64,000 bases of DNA from Prevotella melaninogenica. Lineage in GTDB: Bacteria; Bacteroidota; Bacteroidia; Bacteroidales; Bacteroidaceae. Below the pieces are notes generated by a model. The model saw only the letters and a list, made by a program, of their open reading frames with translations, was not told the DNA's origin and ran no database searches. Of the stretch, positions 52,470-61,698 are shown piece after piece. The stretch is from contig NZ_CP054011.1 in assembly GCF_013267595.1 (NCBI RefSeq), positions 1,130,147-1,194,146 of the forward strand, written 5' to 3'. A program made the position numbers and the translations under genes. Each line of letters begins with the position of its first letter. Position 1 is the stretch's first letter.

Positions 52470-53687
52470 CTAACCAAGACTGCTACATACTGCCACCAAA
52501 TACTCTGTGCCATGCGAAGAATGTTTACTGTGGAGGTTCGGGATGTTTGCAAGAACACGACCGAAATGGGAGAGGCTTGTCAGGTGTAGCTGACTGCCGT
52601 ATCGCTGGCGGAGAAGACTGAAGATAGAGGCAGCTGTCATATAGGCACCCTTCGTCAAGTCCTTAGGAATGGAAAAGCACTCGAAGAAGAGAGCCTCGGC
52701 AGGGGTGCGCTGTTGATACTGCACGTTGTTTGCCATAATCTCTTGGGTGTCAGCCTCATCAAACCAGTAACGTCTACCAGCATCAAGTTCGGCAACTGCC
52801 TGCGCATAGAGCTGCTCATAGTCTATGTGATCGGGCAAGCGGATAGGACCAGTCAGTGTGACTGCTATAAAACGACGGCAGCCACTGGGATCGCTAAAGA
52901 CATCCGAAACGTTTGCCGTAGCAATGAAAGAGGCAACACGTGGTAACGTAAGCTGCTGCTGACGATAAGGCTGACGGAGTTTGATGCTTACAAGCTGCAT
53001 GACATTCTTCAAAAAACCGTCTTGCGTCTTAGCCGACAGGGCATTAAACTCATCAATATTTATCAGCAGTGACTGGCTCATTGCCCGCAGCGTATTCTGT
53101 TTCTCACTCATGATAAGATTATCGTTATATCCCCACTGCAACGCCTCAGGCAGAAGGCGTTTGCAGAAGGTTGACTTCCGATAACCCTGTCGGGAGATGA
53201 GCAGCGGAGCCACACTGTTACCGTGCGAGACGTCCAACCCCATCCATTGTGCCACCATTGCCAGAAACCACGTGTGGAACCATTCTGCCCACCGTGCATT
53301 ATCATTAGGAACACAGTCTGCCAGCGCCTCAATATGATTCTTTCCATCCCATCGTCCTTGCAGTCCTTTGAGAAAATCGTCCACAGGATTAAAAGCCTTG
53401 ACAAAGCCCGACTCCGTATATCGTCGGATGTCTTTGTCCCACGCATCAATCCCATCAAGACGCGCCTTGATAGCGATTGTGTTGCGCATCCGTTCATCCG
53501 CAGGCATAAAAGATTCATCACTCCCAGCCTTTCGGATTTCCGTACACCCTAAGGCGGTGTTATATCTCATTTCATACTTCCGCTCAAGATAGTTGAGCAA
53601 ACGACGAGTAATATCATTTTTAAGTCTTTCAGACTGTCGGTTACGCTGATTTTCAGCTTTAATATTCTTAAGATTCTTGTATTGCAT
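52470..53687 (-). CDS. VapE/VirE-family P-loop ATPase (DUF3874-like)
   Basis: A 405-residue protein of the virulence-associated-E group of primase-helicase-like ATPases, common in Bacteroidetes mobile DNA. Visible: the Walker A variant SRQGYRKSTF, Walker B-like LLINIDEFNAL, and a sensor-like RVASFIATANVSDVF with Arg finger CRRFIAVTL. The C-terminal 70 residues look like a winged helix. It lacks the VirE-N domain and the primase (DUF3987) found in full-length relatives. It lies in a 2.4-kb unit closed by inverted 83-bp elements. Confidence 0.8.
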   Translation of the reverse strand: MQYKNLKNIKAENQRNRQSERLKNDITRRLLNYLERKYEMRYNTALGCTEIRKAGSDESFMPADERMRNTIAIKARLDGIDAWDKDIRRYTESGFVKAFNPVDDFLKGLQGRWDGKNHIEALADCVPNDNARWAEWFHTWFLAMVAQWMGLDVSHGNSVAPLLISRQGYRKSTFCKRLLPEALQWGYNDNLIMSEKQNTLRAMSQSLLINIDEFNALSAKTQDGFLKNVMQLVSIKLRQPYRQQQLTLPRVASFIATANVSDVFSDPSGCRRFIAVTLTGPIRLPDHIDYEQLYAQAVAELDAGRRYWFDEADTQEIMANNVQYQQRTPAEALFFECFSIPKDLTKGAYMTAASIFSLLRQRYGSQLHLTSLSHFGRVLANIPNLHSKHSSHGTEYLVAVCSSLG

Positions 53688-53875
53688 GTCGTAAAAGTTC
53701 TAAAGTTTACAAGTTGACGAGTTAACAAGTTGCTTGCGAGAAAGGAGAAAGAGTGTAAAGGTTAAGCCGTAGTTCTCACACAGAGTGCACAGAGAAACGG
53801 AGGACAATATCAGTACAGAGAAACCTAAAGGTTTAAGGAGTAAACAGAGACATAGAAAAACATATATCTCTTTCA

Positions 53876-54012
53876 TCTGACCTTATGTCATTATGGCTGT
53901 CATTAAGTCTACCACAGAATAAGTTAAACTCTTACTTTGTCTTTTCCCTCTGACCTTATGTCATTATGTCTACTGGAACACAGAATAAGTTAACATGTTA
54001 CTATGTCTTTTA
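53876..54012. repeat. Imperfect tandem repeat, 73-bp period
   Basis: TCTGACCTTATGTCATTATG at 53876 and at 53949, followed in both by CACAGAATAAGTTAA and a TTACT-TGTCTTTT end. Two units in the 530-base gap between the VapE-like and DUF6078 genes; the gap has no ORF of interest. Confidence 0.8.
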
Positions 54013-54029
54013 TTATCCTGTCCACCAGC

Positions 54030-54075
54030 ACCACACGTGCGGAGCATCAGCACATGATGTGCGGAGCGTTAGCAC
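54030..54075. repeat. GTGCGGAGCATCA repeat, second copy
   Basis: GTGCGGAGCATCAGCACATG then ATGTGCGGAG; the complement of 26415-26470 has GTGCGGAGCATCAACACAAC then ATGTGCGGAG. Short dispersed palindromic sequence. Confidence 0.6.
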
Positions 54076-54148
54076 CACAGAAACAAGATCTCAATAACAA
54101 ATCATTAACTCCACTTCGTAACGCAAAGATTACCTTCTCTTTCTCATA

Positions 54149-54204
54149 TAAAACGTACTAATGTCTTAACTCCTACCACTCCCTTTCACTCCTTTACTCC
54201 TTCC
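54149..54204. repeat. ACTAATGTCTTAACTCC repeat
   Basis: Reverse-complement relative of 9205-9262, with ACTAATGTCTTAACTCC and CACTCC/TTACTCC units. Confidence 0.55.
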
Positions 54205-54218
54205 CGAAAGCACTACTA

Positions 54219-54641
54219 TTATTTCCAGCACGTCTGGTAGTTATCATAAACACGTGGGGCAGCATAGCCATAACGCTGGAAGAGTTCGTCAACCCATTGC
54301 TGTTCGCCCTCACTCAGTTTATTAATTCCTCGATGATAACGATAATAAACAAAGCGACTTCCGAAATGACTCTCCATAGTACTACGCAGAGAGCGGTAGT
54401 CACTGTGCTTCACATCATCGAAAAGGTGCGAGAATCCCCACGCCAGTCGTTCTGTTTCCATAGCGTGAAACGCCTTACAGCTATTGCCAGAACGAGTAGA
54501 GGGAAGAACCGTCAATGCCGAATGTTGGCTAATAGAGAGTGTCTTAGCCGCATAATAACGTAGGCACTGCTCCTTGAGAATACAATCGTGCATAAAGCAC
54601 ACTGCCCAGTCTTTGGGCATGTTAGAAAAATCTGTACACAT
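54219..54641 (-). CDS. DUF6078 family protein
   Basis: A 140-residue Bacteroidales protein. The N-terminus has a cluster of Cys (CFMHDCILKEQC), which may bind metal; the C-terminal part is helical with HRGINKLSEGEQQW. Family recognised as DUF6078, function unknown. It lies upstream of the VapE-like gene on the same strand, 530 bases away, inside the inverted 83-bp elements. Confidence 0.65.
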   Translation of the reverse strand: MCTDFSNMPKDWAVCFMHDCILKEQCLRYYAAKTLSISQHSALTVLPSTRSGNSCKAFHAMETERLAWGFSHLFDDVKHSDYRSLRSTMESHFGSRFVYYRYHRGINKLSEGEQQWVDELFQRYGYAAPRVYDNYQTCWK

Positions 54642-54796
54642 AAATAGAATGATTTAAGAAAAATAAATTCAAAAAGGAAGATGCGGTTAGTTTGTAGGAA
54701 ATCATGCTTAACGTGTCGTTGATCTTCCTTATTTCTGCTTGCAAAGATACAACACAGAGATACCCCTTGTCAAGTTTTTCACGGATTATTTTTATT

Positions 54797-54879
54797 TTGC
54801 TGTCATTCCTGTCAGCCTTTCACCTATTATAATACACTGACAAACAAGCATCTACAGCAAATGTTAAAAATGACAGCAA
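54797..54879 (-). repeat. 82-84 bp TTGCTGTCA element, copy 4
   Basis: Read on the minus strand: TTGCTGTCATTTTTAACA ... TGACAGGAATGACAGCAA, 83 bp. It is inverted relative to copy 3 and closes the VapE-DUF6078 unit on the right. Confidence 0.88.
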
Positions 54880-54988
54880 ACGATTTTCAAACTTTGTGTA
54901 GTAGATAAAACAATGCTACGGATATACTGCTCTCCTTATATATCCGTAAATGCTCAGTCAATTAAAGAAATAAAGAGTAATAAGATTA

Positions 54989-55016
54989 ACCATTTTCCTG
55001 TCGTCAGGAAAATGGT
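54989..55016. terminator. Palindrome, possible terminator
   Basis: 12-bp stem ACCATTTTCCTG (54989-55000) / CAGGAAAATGGT (55005-55016) with a TCGT loop. No T tract follows on either strand, so this may be a structural repeat. The rest of 54880-55166 shows no gene. Confidence 0.45.
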
Positions 55017-55166
55017 ATAAAAGGGGAGATTAGAAGGATTTTTCTGAGGTAATGTATAACTACCTAATTATAGCGTTATGCCATATTAAAAGTAATTATT
55101 TTTGTGAACATACCAATCCTATTAAGCATTAATAGAAAATAATTCATAGTTCTATAAAATATATAT

Positions 55167-56411
55167 TTACATAGTTATACCTTCTGTCAAATTCATTAAG
55201 TCCTGCACGCGTTCTTTTATCTCTTTTTGAATATCCTTGTTAAACAGTTTTCTATATACATATTCTCGTCTCCAGTCATTATATTCAAAATCTTTTATAT
55301 AAGCCCACCATTCTTCAGAACGTCCATCATGAATCTTTTCTTGGATTATCTGTTTAATATTTTCATTATCTTCTCTCGTTTTTGGACTATTATACCTTAT
55401 CCCATAGCTTAGCTTATTGAAATTAGCATTCTTAAATTCAAAGCATATCTTTGCATAGTTCCATTCCTTCTTCCAAAGAAGGAAGTGACTGTACTGCTGT
55501 TGCCAATAACCGTCCTCTGTCCGAAACTCTAATTCCAGCCTCAACTCGTTGGCTATTTCCTCAACTTGCTTTCTTAACTCTACACCAATAACCTTATTGA
55601 GGATTCGATTATAGTTATCATGTATTCGGATTGCAGTAAAGATATTCTCGGAGTTCGCAAGTAATTCTATCAACTCCTTCTGTTTTTGCTCGTCCATATT
55701 CTGATACGTTAATAATGATAATAAGTTCCTATATTGTATAATTGTCTCTCTTACTAAGGGCTTATCAAAAGCCTTCTCGGTACACTTCTGAAGCCACGGA
55801 CGTATAAAATCTCTATAAGAAATACAAAAGTAATCTTCGTTCTTCTTCATCTTCCTACTGCTTCCGGTAACGGATATATCATGAGGAGAATGTCCATCTA
55901 AGGTCAGATATAAAATTAGGGAATTCTCCAAACCATACTTTTGCTTAGCAAATTGATAATACCTATAGAGTTGTTTAGTTTGATCGCTGGCATAAATCTT
56001 ATTTTCTATGATAATAGCTTTTGACTTATCGCCTTGTACCGTGCCTGATTCTATCAGAATATCCATTCTTCCACCTTCTTCTTTATCCCTCGAGATACCA
56101 CCTATCGACTTTTCAAAATTTACAGTAGCATTGGTTGAATCAAAAACAAAGTTAGAGTATTTACTATCGCAAACGAAGTTTTGGAGTTGCTGGCAAAACA
56201 ACTCTAAGAATGCTGTTCCACAACTGTGCGTACCTTTTGGGTCCATCAATGCTGCAAGCATAGCTGAGTGCGTACGAACCTCATCACTTTCAACGTGCAT
56301 TATCTTAAAAACATTAAAGTCTTCTCCACGCTTACTTTTTTCTTTCTTCAAGATTTCATCTTCATCTATAAACCTTCGAATCTTATGCAATAGTTCTTTA
56401 ATATCTTCCAT
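55167..56411 (-). CDS. PD-(D/E)XK nuclease family protein (PDDEXK_4)
   Basis: A 414-residue protein with the PDDEXK_4 marks: ESDEVRTHSAMLAALMDPKG, HSCGTAFLELF, then the catalytic core GRMDILIE (Asp) and AIIIENKIYASDQTKQLYRY (E-x-K). The C-terminal half is unrecognised, helical and charged. No partner methylase. These proteins are common in defence islands of gut and oral bacteria; a role in phage defence is inference. Confidence 0.82.
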   Translation of the reverse strand: MEDIKELLHKIRRFIDEDEILKKEKSKRGEDFNVFKIMHVESDEVRTHSAMLAALMDPKGTHSCGTAFLELFCQQLQNFVCDSKYSNFVFDSTNATVNFEKSIGGISRDKEEGGRMDILIESGTVQGDKSKAIIIENKIYASDQTKQLYRYYQFAKQKYGLENSLILYLTLDGHSPHDISVTGSSRKMKKNEDYFCISYRDFIRPWLQKCTEKAFDKPLVRETIIQYRNLLSLLTYQNMDEQKQKELIELLANSENIFTAIRIHDNYNRILNKVIGVELRKQVEEIANELRLELEFRTEDGYWQQQYSHFLLWKKEWNYAKICFEFKNANFNKLSYGIRYNSPKTREDNENIKQIIQEKIHDGRSEEWWAYIKDFEYNDWRREYVYRKLFNKDIQKEIKERVQDLMNLTEGITM

Positions 56412-56693
56412 AAATTATTGTTTTTCTTTATAATCTAAATCAGACCCACATGTCATCATAGCTTCGTGATATTTCCTCATGAAAAATGTTCCTTACAAAC
56501 TGATTTAAAGAGCTGATAAAATTGGAAGTTCGTAATCACTTTTAAGTTTACTATCATATACTACTATCTTCTACCCATTTATCACATCGTATAGACTGTA
56601 TGTTACAAACACTGGCTGGCTTTCTCGCAGTGAGTGCCAGCACTGTGTGCGTAGTCGTAGGGTAGTTGATTGTATTGTTCAATGGTCATAGAA

Positions 56694-57491
56694 CTATCGC
56701 TTAAATATTCCGCATATTTTTCTTAAGAATGAAGTGATATTTTGGAGTTCATTGCATACACCTAACTTATCTTCTTGTCTAATCTCGGTTCTATCATAAT
56801 TATAAAAATAGTACACCTTCTCTTTGTTGTTTTTACTAGTATCACTAGACTCTACTATATTTACATTAGTAACAAAACTTCTACAAGAGCTAAGTATAAT
56901 GTAAGACAGTATAAAGTCTAAAACACCTACCCCTACTTTTGCTATATCCCAGACGATAGAACTATTATTTTCAAATTTAAGAAAGACTCCTAAATCTTTT
57001 AATAAGATTAGTAACCAACTAAATGTAATGATTAAACTAACCATTTGATTCACCTTCGAGACAGAAAAAGGATACGATTTATTAAATTGTTTCGGATTGT
57101 AAATAGTATACTCGTTAATTTTTATAATGCCAAAAATAGGTTTTCTTAATTTTATACTTAAATCTTCAATATGAGCTTCCCAATTTTCCTGCCAAAATTT
57201 ACTTCCTCTGTTTGCCATATACCATAAGAGGGATAACAAGAAACCTAAAGAAGAAAGAAGTAGAAGTAGCCATTCTTTTTCACTACCAGATGGTCCACTT
57301 ATTGGCAACACTTTATAGTATCCGACAAAAACAGCACCAATAAAAAGCACGAAGTAGCCTGTGCGCTTCCAATATAACTCTATCTCAAATTTTCTTGTAT
57401 CAAGTGCTATTTGGAATGCCTCTTCTAATTTCTTTTCATCAAAGTTATTGATATAATCTTCCTTTGATATTCCGCCTTTATTCTCTTTCAT
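56694..57491 (-). CDS. RipA-like octameric membrane protein
   Basis: A 265-residue inner-membrane protein. The segment ALDTRKFEIELYWKRTGYF at residues 30-48 is characteristic of the RipA family (named after a Francisella protein). Four or so hydrophobic segments follow (about 45-62, 73-92, 145-165, 180-200), then a soluble, charged C-terminal tail. Single gene between the nuclease gene and dnaK; function unknown. Confidence 0.65.
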   Translation of the reverse strand: MKENKGGISKEDYINNFDEKKLEEAFQIALDTRKFEIELYWKRTGYFVLFIGAVFVGYYKVLPISGPSGSEKEWLLLLLSSLGFLLSLLWYMANRGSKFWQENWEAHIEDLSIKLRKPIFGIIKINEYTIYNPKQFNKSYPFSVSKVNQMVSLIITFSWLLILLKDLGVFLKFENNSSIVWDIAKVGVGVLDFILSYIILSSCRSFVTNVNIVESSDTSKNNKEKVYYFYNYDRTEIRQEDKLGVCNELQNITSFLRKICGIFKR

Positions 57492-57504
57492 AGTGTTTGA
57501 TTAA

Positions 57505-57540
57505 TCTAAAAAGCCCCAATAGTATTTCTACCATTGGGGC
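57505..57540 (-). terminator. Terminator of dnaK
   Basis: Stem GCCCCAAT (57513-57520) / ATTGGGGC (57533-57540); on the minus strand it is followed by TTTTTAG. Confidence 0.88.
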
Positions 57541-57558
57541 ACGTTTATAATCATTATT

Positions 57559-59463
57559 TTACTTCACTTCCTCAAAGTCTGCATCTTGGATGGTGTCATC
57601 CTGCTTTGGCTGCTCCTGCTGACCAGCATCTGCGCCTGGCTGAGGACCTGCCTGTGCACCTGCTTGGCTATACATCTGCTGTGATGCTGCCTGCATAACG
57701 GTGTTGAGGTTGTTAATAGCTGTGTCGATGGCTGCAACATCAGCTGACTTGTGAGCATCACGGAGCTGCTGAAGAGCAGACTCGATACCTGACTTCTGGT
57801 CGGCTGGAATCTTGTCACCATTGTCCTTCAAGAAGTTTTCGGTAGTGAAAATCATTGAGTCAGCCTGATTCAGCTTGTCAATCTTCTCACGCTCTGCCTT
57901 GTCGGCTGCTGCATTCTGCTCAGCTTCAGCCTTCATACGGTTGATTTCCTCCTCGCTCAAACCACTTGAAGCCTCGATGCGGATGCTCTGCTCCTTACCA
58001 GTTGCCTTGTCCTTAGCAGATACGTTAAGGATACCGTTAGCGTCAATATCGAATGTTACCTCAATCTGTGGCACACCACGACGAGCTGGAGCAATACCTG
58101 TCAAGTTGAACTGACCGATAGACTTGTTCTGTGCTGCCATTGGACGCTCACCCTGCAGAACGTGGATAGTAACCTCTGTCTGGTTATCAGCTGCAGTAGA
58201 GAACACCTCGCTCTTCTTGCAAGGGATAGTAGAGTTAGCATCGATAAGCTTTGTCATCACACCACCCATTGTCTCAATACCGAGGGTAAGAGGAGTTACG
58301 TCAAGCAATACGATGTCGCCCACACCGCTCTCCTTATTAAGGATAGCACCCTGGATAGCTGCACCAACAGCAACCACCTCATCAGGGTTAACACCCTTTG
58401 AAGGCTCCTTACCGAAGTAGTTCTTAACCAATGTCTGCACTGCAGGGATACGGCTTGAACCACCTACGAGGATAACCTCATCGATATCTGATGTCTGCAA
58501 CTTAGCATCACGGATAGCATTCTGACAAGGAACGAGACAAGCCTGAATGAGGTTGTGTGCCAACTGCTCGAACTGTGAACGAGTCAAGGTCTTAACCAAG
58601 TGCTTTGGAACGCCACCCTCAGCTGTGATATAAGGTAAGTTAATCTCAGTAGAAGAAGAGCTTGACAACTCAATCTTAGCCTTCTCTGCAGCTTCCTTCA
58701 AACGCTGCATTGCCATTGGGTCCTTTCTCAAATCGATACCCTCCTCAGCCTTGAAGCCATCAGCGAGCCAGTCGATGATTACCTGATCGAAGTCGTCACC
58801 ACCAAGGTGAGTATCACCATTCGTAGAAAGTACCTCGAACACACCACCACCGAACTCAAGGATAGAGATATCGAAAGTACCACCACCAAGGTCGAATACA
58901 GCAATCTTCATATCCTTATTAGCCTTGTCAACACCATAAGCAAGTGCTGCAGCAGTAGGCTCATTCACAATACGCTGTACGTTAAGACCTGCAATCTGAC
59001 CAGCTTCCTTTGTTGCTTGACGCTGTGAGTCAGAGAAGTAAGCAGGTACGGTGATAACTGCATCAGTTACTTCTTGACCGAGATAGTCCTCAGCGGTCTT
59101 CTTCATCTTCTGCAGAATCATTGCAGAAATCTCCTGTGGAGTATATTTGCGGTCGTCAATCTGTACACGTGGATAACCACCCTCATTAACAACCTTGAAT
59201 GGAACACGCTCAGCCTCTTTCTGACACTGTGCGTAAGTCTCACCCATGAAACGCTTAATAGAGTAAATCGTCTTCTCTGGGTTTGTGATAGCCTGACGCT
59301 TAGCAGGGTCACCCACCTTACGCTCGCCGCCTTCAACGAAGCCCACGATAGAAGGTGTAGTACGCTTACCCTCGCTGTTAGCGATTACCACTGGCTCATT
59401 ACCTTCAAATACAGCAACACAAGAGTTTGTTGTTCCTAAGTCAATTCCAATAATCTTTCCCAT
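57559..59463 (-). CDS. dnaK: Molecular chaperone DnaK (Hsp70)
   Basis: A 634-residue Hsp70. N-terminus [20 protein letters not shown], phosphate loops [11 protein letters not shown] and [11 protein letters not shown], the linker [13 protein letters not shown], and a C-terminal tail with Gly/Gln/Pro repeats ending in DADFEEVK (EEVK end). Full length. dnaJ and grpE are not adjacent. The upstream region carries a possible -24/-12 promoter and an inverted repeat (see separate entries). Confidence 0.97.
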   Translation of the reverse strand: MGKIIGIDLGTTNSCVAVFEGNEPVVIANSEGKRTTPSIVGFVEGGERKVGDPAKRQAITNPEKTIYSIKRFMGETYAQCQKEAERVPFKVVNEGGYPRVQIDDRKYTPQEISAMILQKMKKTAEDYLGQEVTDAVITVPAYFSDSQRQATKEAGQIAGLNVQRIVNEPTAAALAYGVDKANKDMKIAVFDLGGGTFDISILEFGGGVFEVLSTNGDTHLGGDDFDQVIIDWLADGFKAEEGIDLRKDPMAMQRLKEAAEKAKIELSSSSSTEINLPYITAEGGVPKHLVKTLTRSQFEQLAHNLIQACLVPCQNAIRDAKLQTSDIDEVILVGGSSRIPAVQTLVKNYFGKEPSKGVNPDEVVAVGAAIQGAILNKESGVGDIVLLDVTPLTLGIETMGGVMTKLIDANSTIPCKKSEVFSTAADNQTEVTIHVLQGERPMAAQNKSIGQFNLTGIAPARRGVPQIEVTFDIDANGILNVSAKDKATGKEQSIRIEASSGLSEEEINRMKAEAEQNAAADKAEREKIDKLNQADSMIFTTENFLKDNGDKIPADQKSGIESALQQLRDAHKSADVAAIDTAINNLNTVMQAASQQMYSQAGAQAGPQPGADAGQQEQPKQDDTIQDADFEEVK

Positions 59464-59578
59464 AATTGTATATTTTTTATTATTATTCGTATTCAGTTAT
59501 TGACAACTGTCCATCACAGTATCATCAGACTTATATCGTCTGTAACTGTTACTAACAGCGTCATTCGCCAATTATTAG

Positions 59579-59594
59579 ACAAATGATGTGCCAA
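59579..59594 (-). promoter_or_regulatory. -24/-12-like element upstream of dnaK
   Basis: On the minus strand TTGGCACATCATTTGT: TGGCAC, five bases, TTG, the layout of RpoN (sigma-54) promoters. It is about 116 bases before the dnaK ATG. No TAnnTTTG box was seen closer in. Sigma-54 use here is an inference. Confidence 0.45.
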
Positions 59595-59622
59595 CAGAGT
59601 CAGACTGACAGAATGGCAGAAT
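59595..59622 (-). promoter_or_regulatory. Inverted repeat upstream of the -24 element
   Basis: GTCAG-T-CTGAC (59599-59609) is a perfect short palindrome inside TGCCATTCTGTCAGTCTGAC; a likely activator or repressor site next to the -24/-12-like sequence. Confidence 0.45.
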
Positions 59623-59699
59623 TAGCGACAACATATACAATTATTCCCGCGTAATTATATCCTTTAAGTATGATAAATCCTACTTAATCAAGAAATAAA

Positions 59700-59740
59700 A
59701 AGGCTGTGCCAACACTCATTACAAGAATGTTGACACAGCC
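59700..59740 (-). terminator. Terminator of the secreted-protein gene
   Basis: Stem GGCTGTGCCAACA (59702-59714) / TGTTGACACAGCC (59728-59740) with one mismatch; the minus strand continues with TTTTTATTTCTT. Confidence 0.82.
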
Positions 59741-59764
59741 ACATTATATCCAAATACAACAGCC

Positions 59765-60331
59765 TTATTTTACACTGAAGGTTGTTATTTTCATATCATT
59801 CTTTTCATTTCGTTTGTCAGGATCACCCAAAGAGATACCATACTCACCTGGTTTTAGATTCTCAATAACGATATAGTAAGAACTCTGTCTATATTTCTTG
59901 GCCTTAAAAGAAATCTGTCCGAGAGAGTTTGTCTTGGTCGCAGACAGTGTTCCAGCTTCAGCCAACTGCGCTCTACGTTCCTTACCCTTCACCTCGAATG
60001 GGAAAATATTAATAAATGACTCTGGATCGGTTGAGTTATTTGCAGCCTTAATAATAAGGCGGACATCCTTACCAGCAGGTACTGTTACAGATGAAGTAGG
60101 ACCACTCAAAGTAATACGTGTTTTTACTTTTCCAATACCAACAAGATACAACGAAGCACCAGCCTTACTTTTAATAATACCTGACTCACGTGGTAACTTC
60201 TGATACTCTGTGTCGGAAGTAAGCAGGTAAGTCTGGTCTGCAAACTCTGGCTCTGGAACAGATACTTTTTGTGCAAAAGATGTTGTCATACCTAACAGCA
60301 GGAACAACATTGTAAAAATAGACTTTTTCAT
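59765..60331 (-). CDS. Secreted protein of unknown function
   Basis: A 188-residue protein with a clear signal peptide (MKKSIFTMLFLLLGMTTSFA|Q). The mature part is beta-rich: short strands with TRITLSGPTSSVTVPAGKDVR and a final IVIENLKPGEYGISLGDPDK, like a periplasmic or surface beta-sandwich. No known family recognised. Single gene with its own terminator. Confidence 0.65.
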   Translation of the reverse strand: MKKSIFTMLFLLLGMTTSFAQKVSVPEPEFADQTYLLTSDTEYQKLPRESGIIKSKAGASLYLVGIGKVKTRITLSGPTSSVTVPAGKDVRLIIKAANNSTDPESFINIFPFEVKGKERRAQLAEAGTLSATKTNSLGQISFKAKKYRQSSYYIVIENLKPGEYGISLGDPDKRNEKNDMKITTFSVK

Positions 60332-60417
60332 ATGATTAAATTATTATTAGTTCTCAAATTTACAAATTAAAGTTGACAAAATATAAAAACATACTTTAAT
60401 TTTATCATAAATTAACG

Positions 60418-60581
60418 GTAACTATCCAGCGATAATAAACGTTGAATATCAAGAACTTATGAACTTAATATTGTGGCAAAAAGGCTCGAAAAGACATTAT
60501 TTATTAGAATTTGTCTGTGTCTATTTATGTAACTTACTGATAATCAATAATAGTTTATACATCTTATCGCTGAATAGTTAC
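60418..60581. mobile_element. IS66-derived MITE, 164 bp
   Basis: Ends GTAACTATCCAGCG (60418-60431) and CGCTGAATAGTTAC (60568-60581) equal the terminal repeats of the IS66 element at 11861-13455 with one change; GATAATA also follows the left end, as in the IS. There is no coding capacity. The 8-base flanks (AATTAACG and GATTAGCC) agree at five positions, possibly a decayed target duplication. Confidence 0.75.
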
Positions 60582-60593
60582 GATTAGCCATTA

Positions 60594-60639
60594 TAGAAAA
60601 CAAAAGTCCGAGAATCTCTGAAAAAAAATTCCAGACTTT
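60594..60639 (-). terminator. Terminator of the DUF4840 gene
   Basis: Stem AAAGTCCG (60603-60610) / CAGACTTT (60632-60639) with one G-U pair; the minus strand continues TTGTTTTCT. Confidence 0.6.
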
Positions 60640-60661
60640 CGTTTATTCTATTATATACATA

Positions 60662-61279
60662 TTATACTCTTGGTTCAGAAGCAAGAAAGAAATAGTCAAC
60701 ACCCTTACTAACAGACTTGTCGAAGACACCATCAACAACCATTCCTGCCTCTAAAAGGCGAGCACCAACCACCTTACGATCTGCATCATAACCGCCATAG
60801 GTATAATTATTCTTGAAAAGGAAAGCTATAGCTACATCATGAGTTTTACCCCCATAAGTAATCTTGCCTAAATCCAAACGATAAGGAGCAATATAAAAGA
60901 GGATTGGTTTCACGTTGAACACGCTAATAGCACATTTGATTTCCTGATTTGGCAAAGCCTCAATAGCTTGCTTCAAGTCAGTATCAATAATACTTGCTGT
61001 CAACATCTTAGTTGGGATATTTTTGATAATAAGTGTTGTGTCATCTTTGATTTCCCAAGTCGTATTCACAGAATCTTTCCTTTCAAGTTGTTCCCGTTCA
61101 TTTAGGCCATATCTTGAAAGTTTACCACGATAAAGGCCTTGAATAGTATGGCTTGCAGCCCTCAATTCTTCTACTGATGGCAATTTAGCCTTGCTCTCAT
61201 AATCGTCGTTAAGACAAGAGGCTAATGAGAATGTTGCAAAGAATGCAATTACTAAAAAAAATAAGTTCTTTCTTTTCAT
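60662..61279 (-). CDS. DUF4840 lipoprotein
   Basis: A 205-residue lipoprotein: lipobox SLASC (Cys21) followed by LNDD, an acidic export-like signal. The mature part begins with the typical HTIQGLYRGKLS segment and has a beta-rich fold matching the Bacteroidales DUF4840 family; function unknown. Single gene. Confidence 0.72.
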   Translation of the reverse strand: MKRKNLFFLVIAFFATFSLASCLNDDYESKAKLPSVEELRAASHTIQGLYRGKLSRYGLNEREQLERKDSVNTTWEIKDDTTLIIKNIPTKMLTASIIDTDLKQAIEALPNQEIKCAISVFNVKPILFYIAPYRLDLGKITYGGKTHDVAIAFLFKNNYTYGGYDADRKVVGARLLEAGMVVDGVFDKSVSKGVDYFFLASEPRV

Positions 61280-61527
61280 TATAGTGCGTTTTGGTTATTA
61301 TATTTAAGTTTATTGGTCACAAATTTACACATTATCAACTTATTTCCAACACAATTACTGTTAAAAGAGTAATAAGAAAGTTGCATGATTCGTTTATGTT
61401 ATTTATTTTAAAGAATTTACCCCTGTTTGTAGACAAAATAAAGTGCTTTTGATAACATATAATACGCTATATAACTAAAAGAGAAGTTAGGGGAGATAGA
61501 AAGCATGCTCAGCTATCAACACTTTAC

Positions 61528-61612
61528 TTTCACGATAATAAACATTTTTCTTCATGAAAAGAAATATTTTCTTTCGTGAAAATAATTATTTATTTTCATG
61601 AAAATAATTCAC
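61528..61612. repeat. TTTTCATGAAAATAATT repeat cluster
   Basis: Units TTCATGAAAAGAAATATTTT, TTTCGTGAAAATAATTATTT and TTTTCATGAAAATAATT form overlapping palindromes, with TTTCACGATAATAAAC at the left. They resemble, but do not equal, the array at 8328-8388. The rest of 61280-61698 is AT-rich with no gene. Confidence 0.7.
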
Positions 61613-61698
61613 CAACGTTGGAAATGAAGGAATGCTAAAAGCCTTTAGAAGGTATCAATATAGATAGAACTATAACTCAAACTCAGGCTTTTACTACC

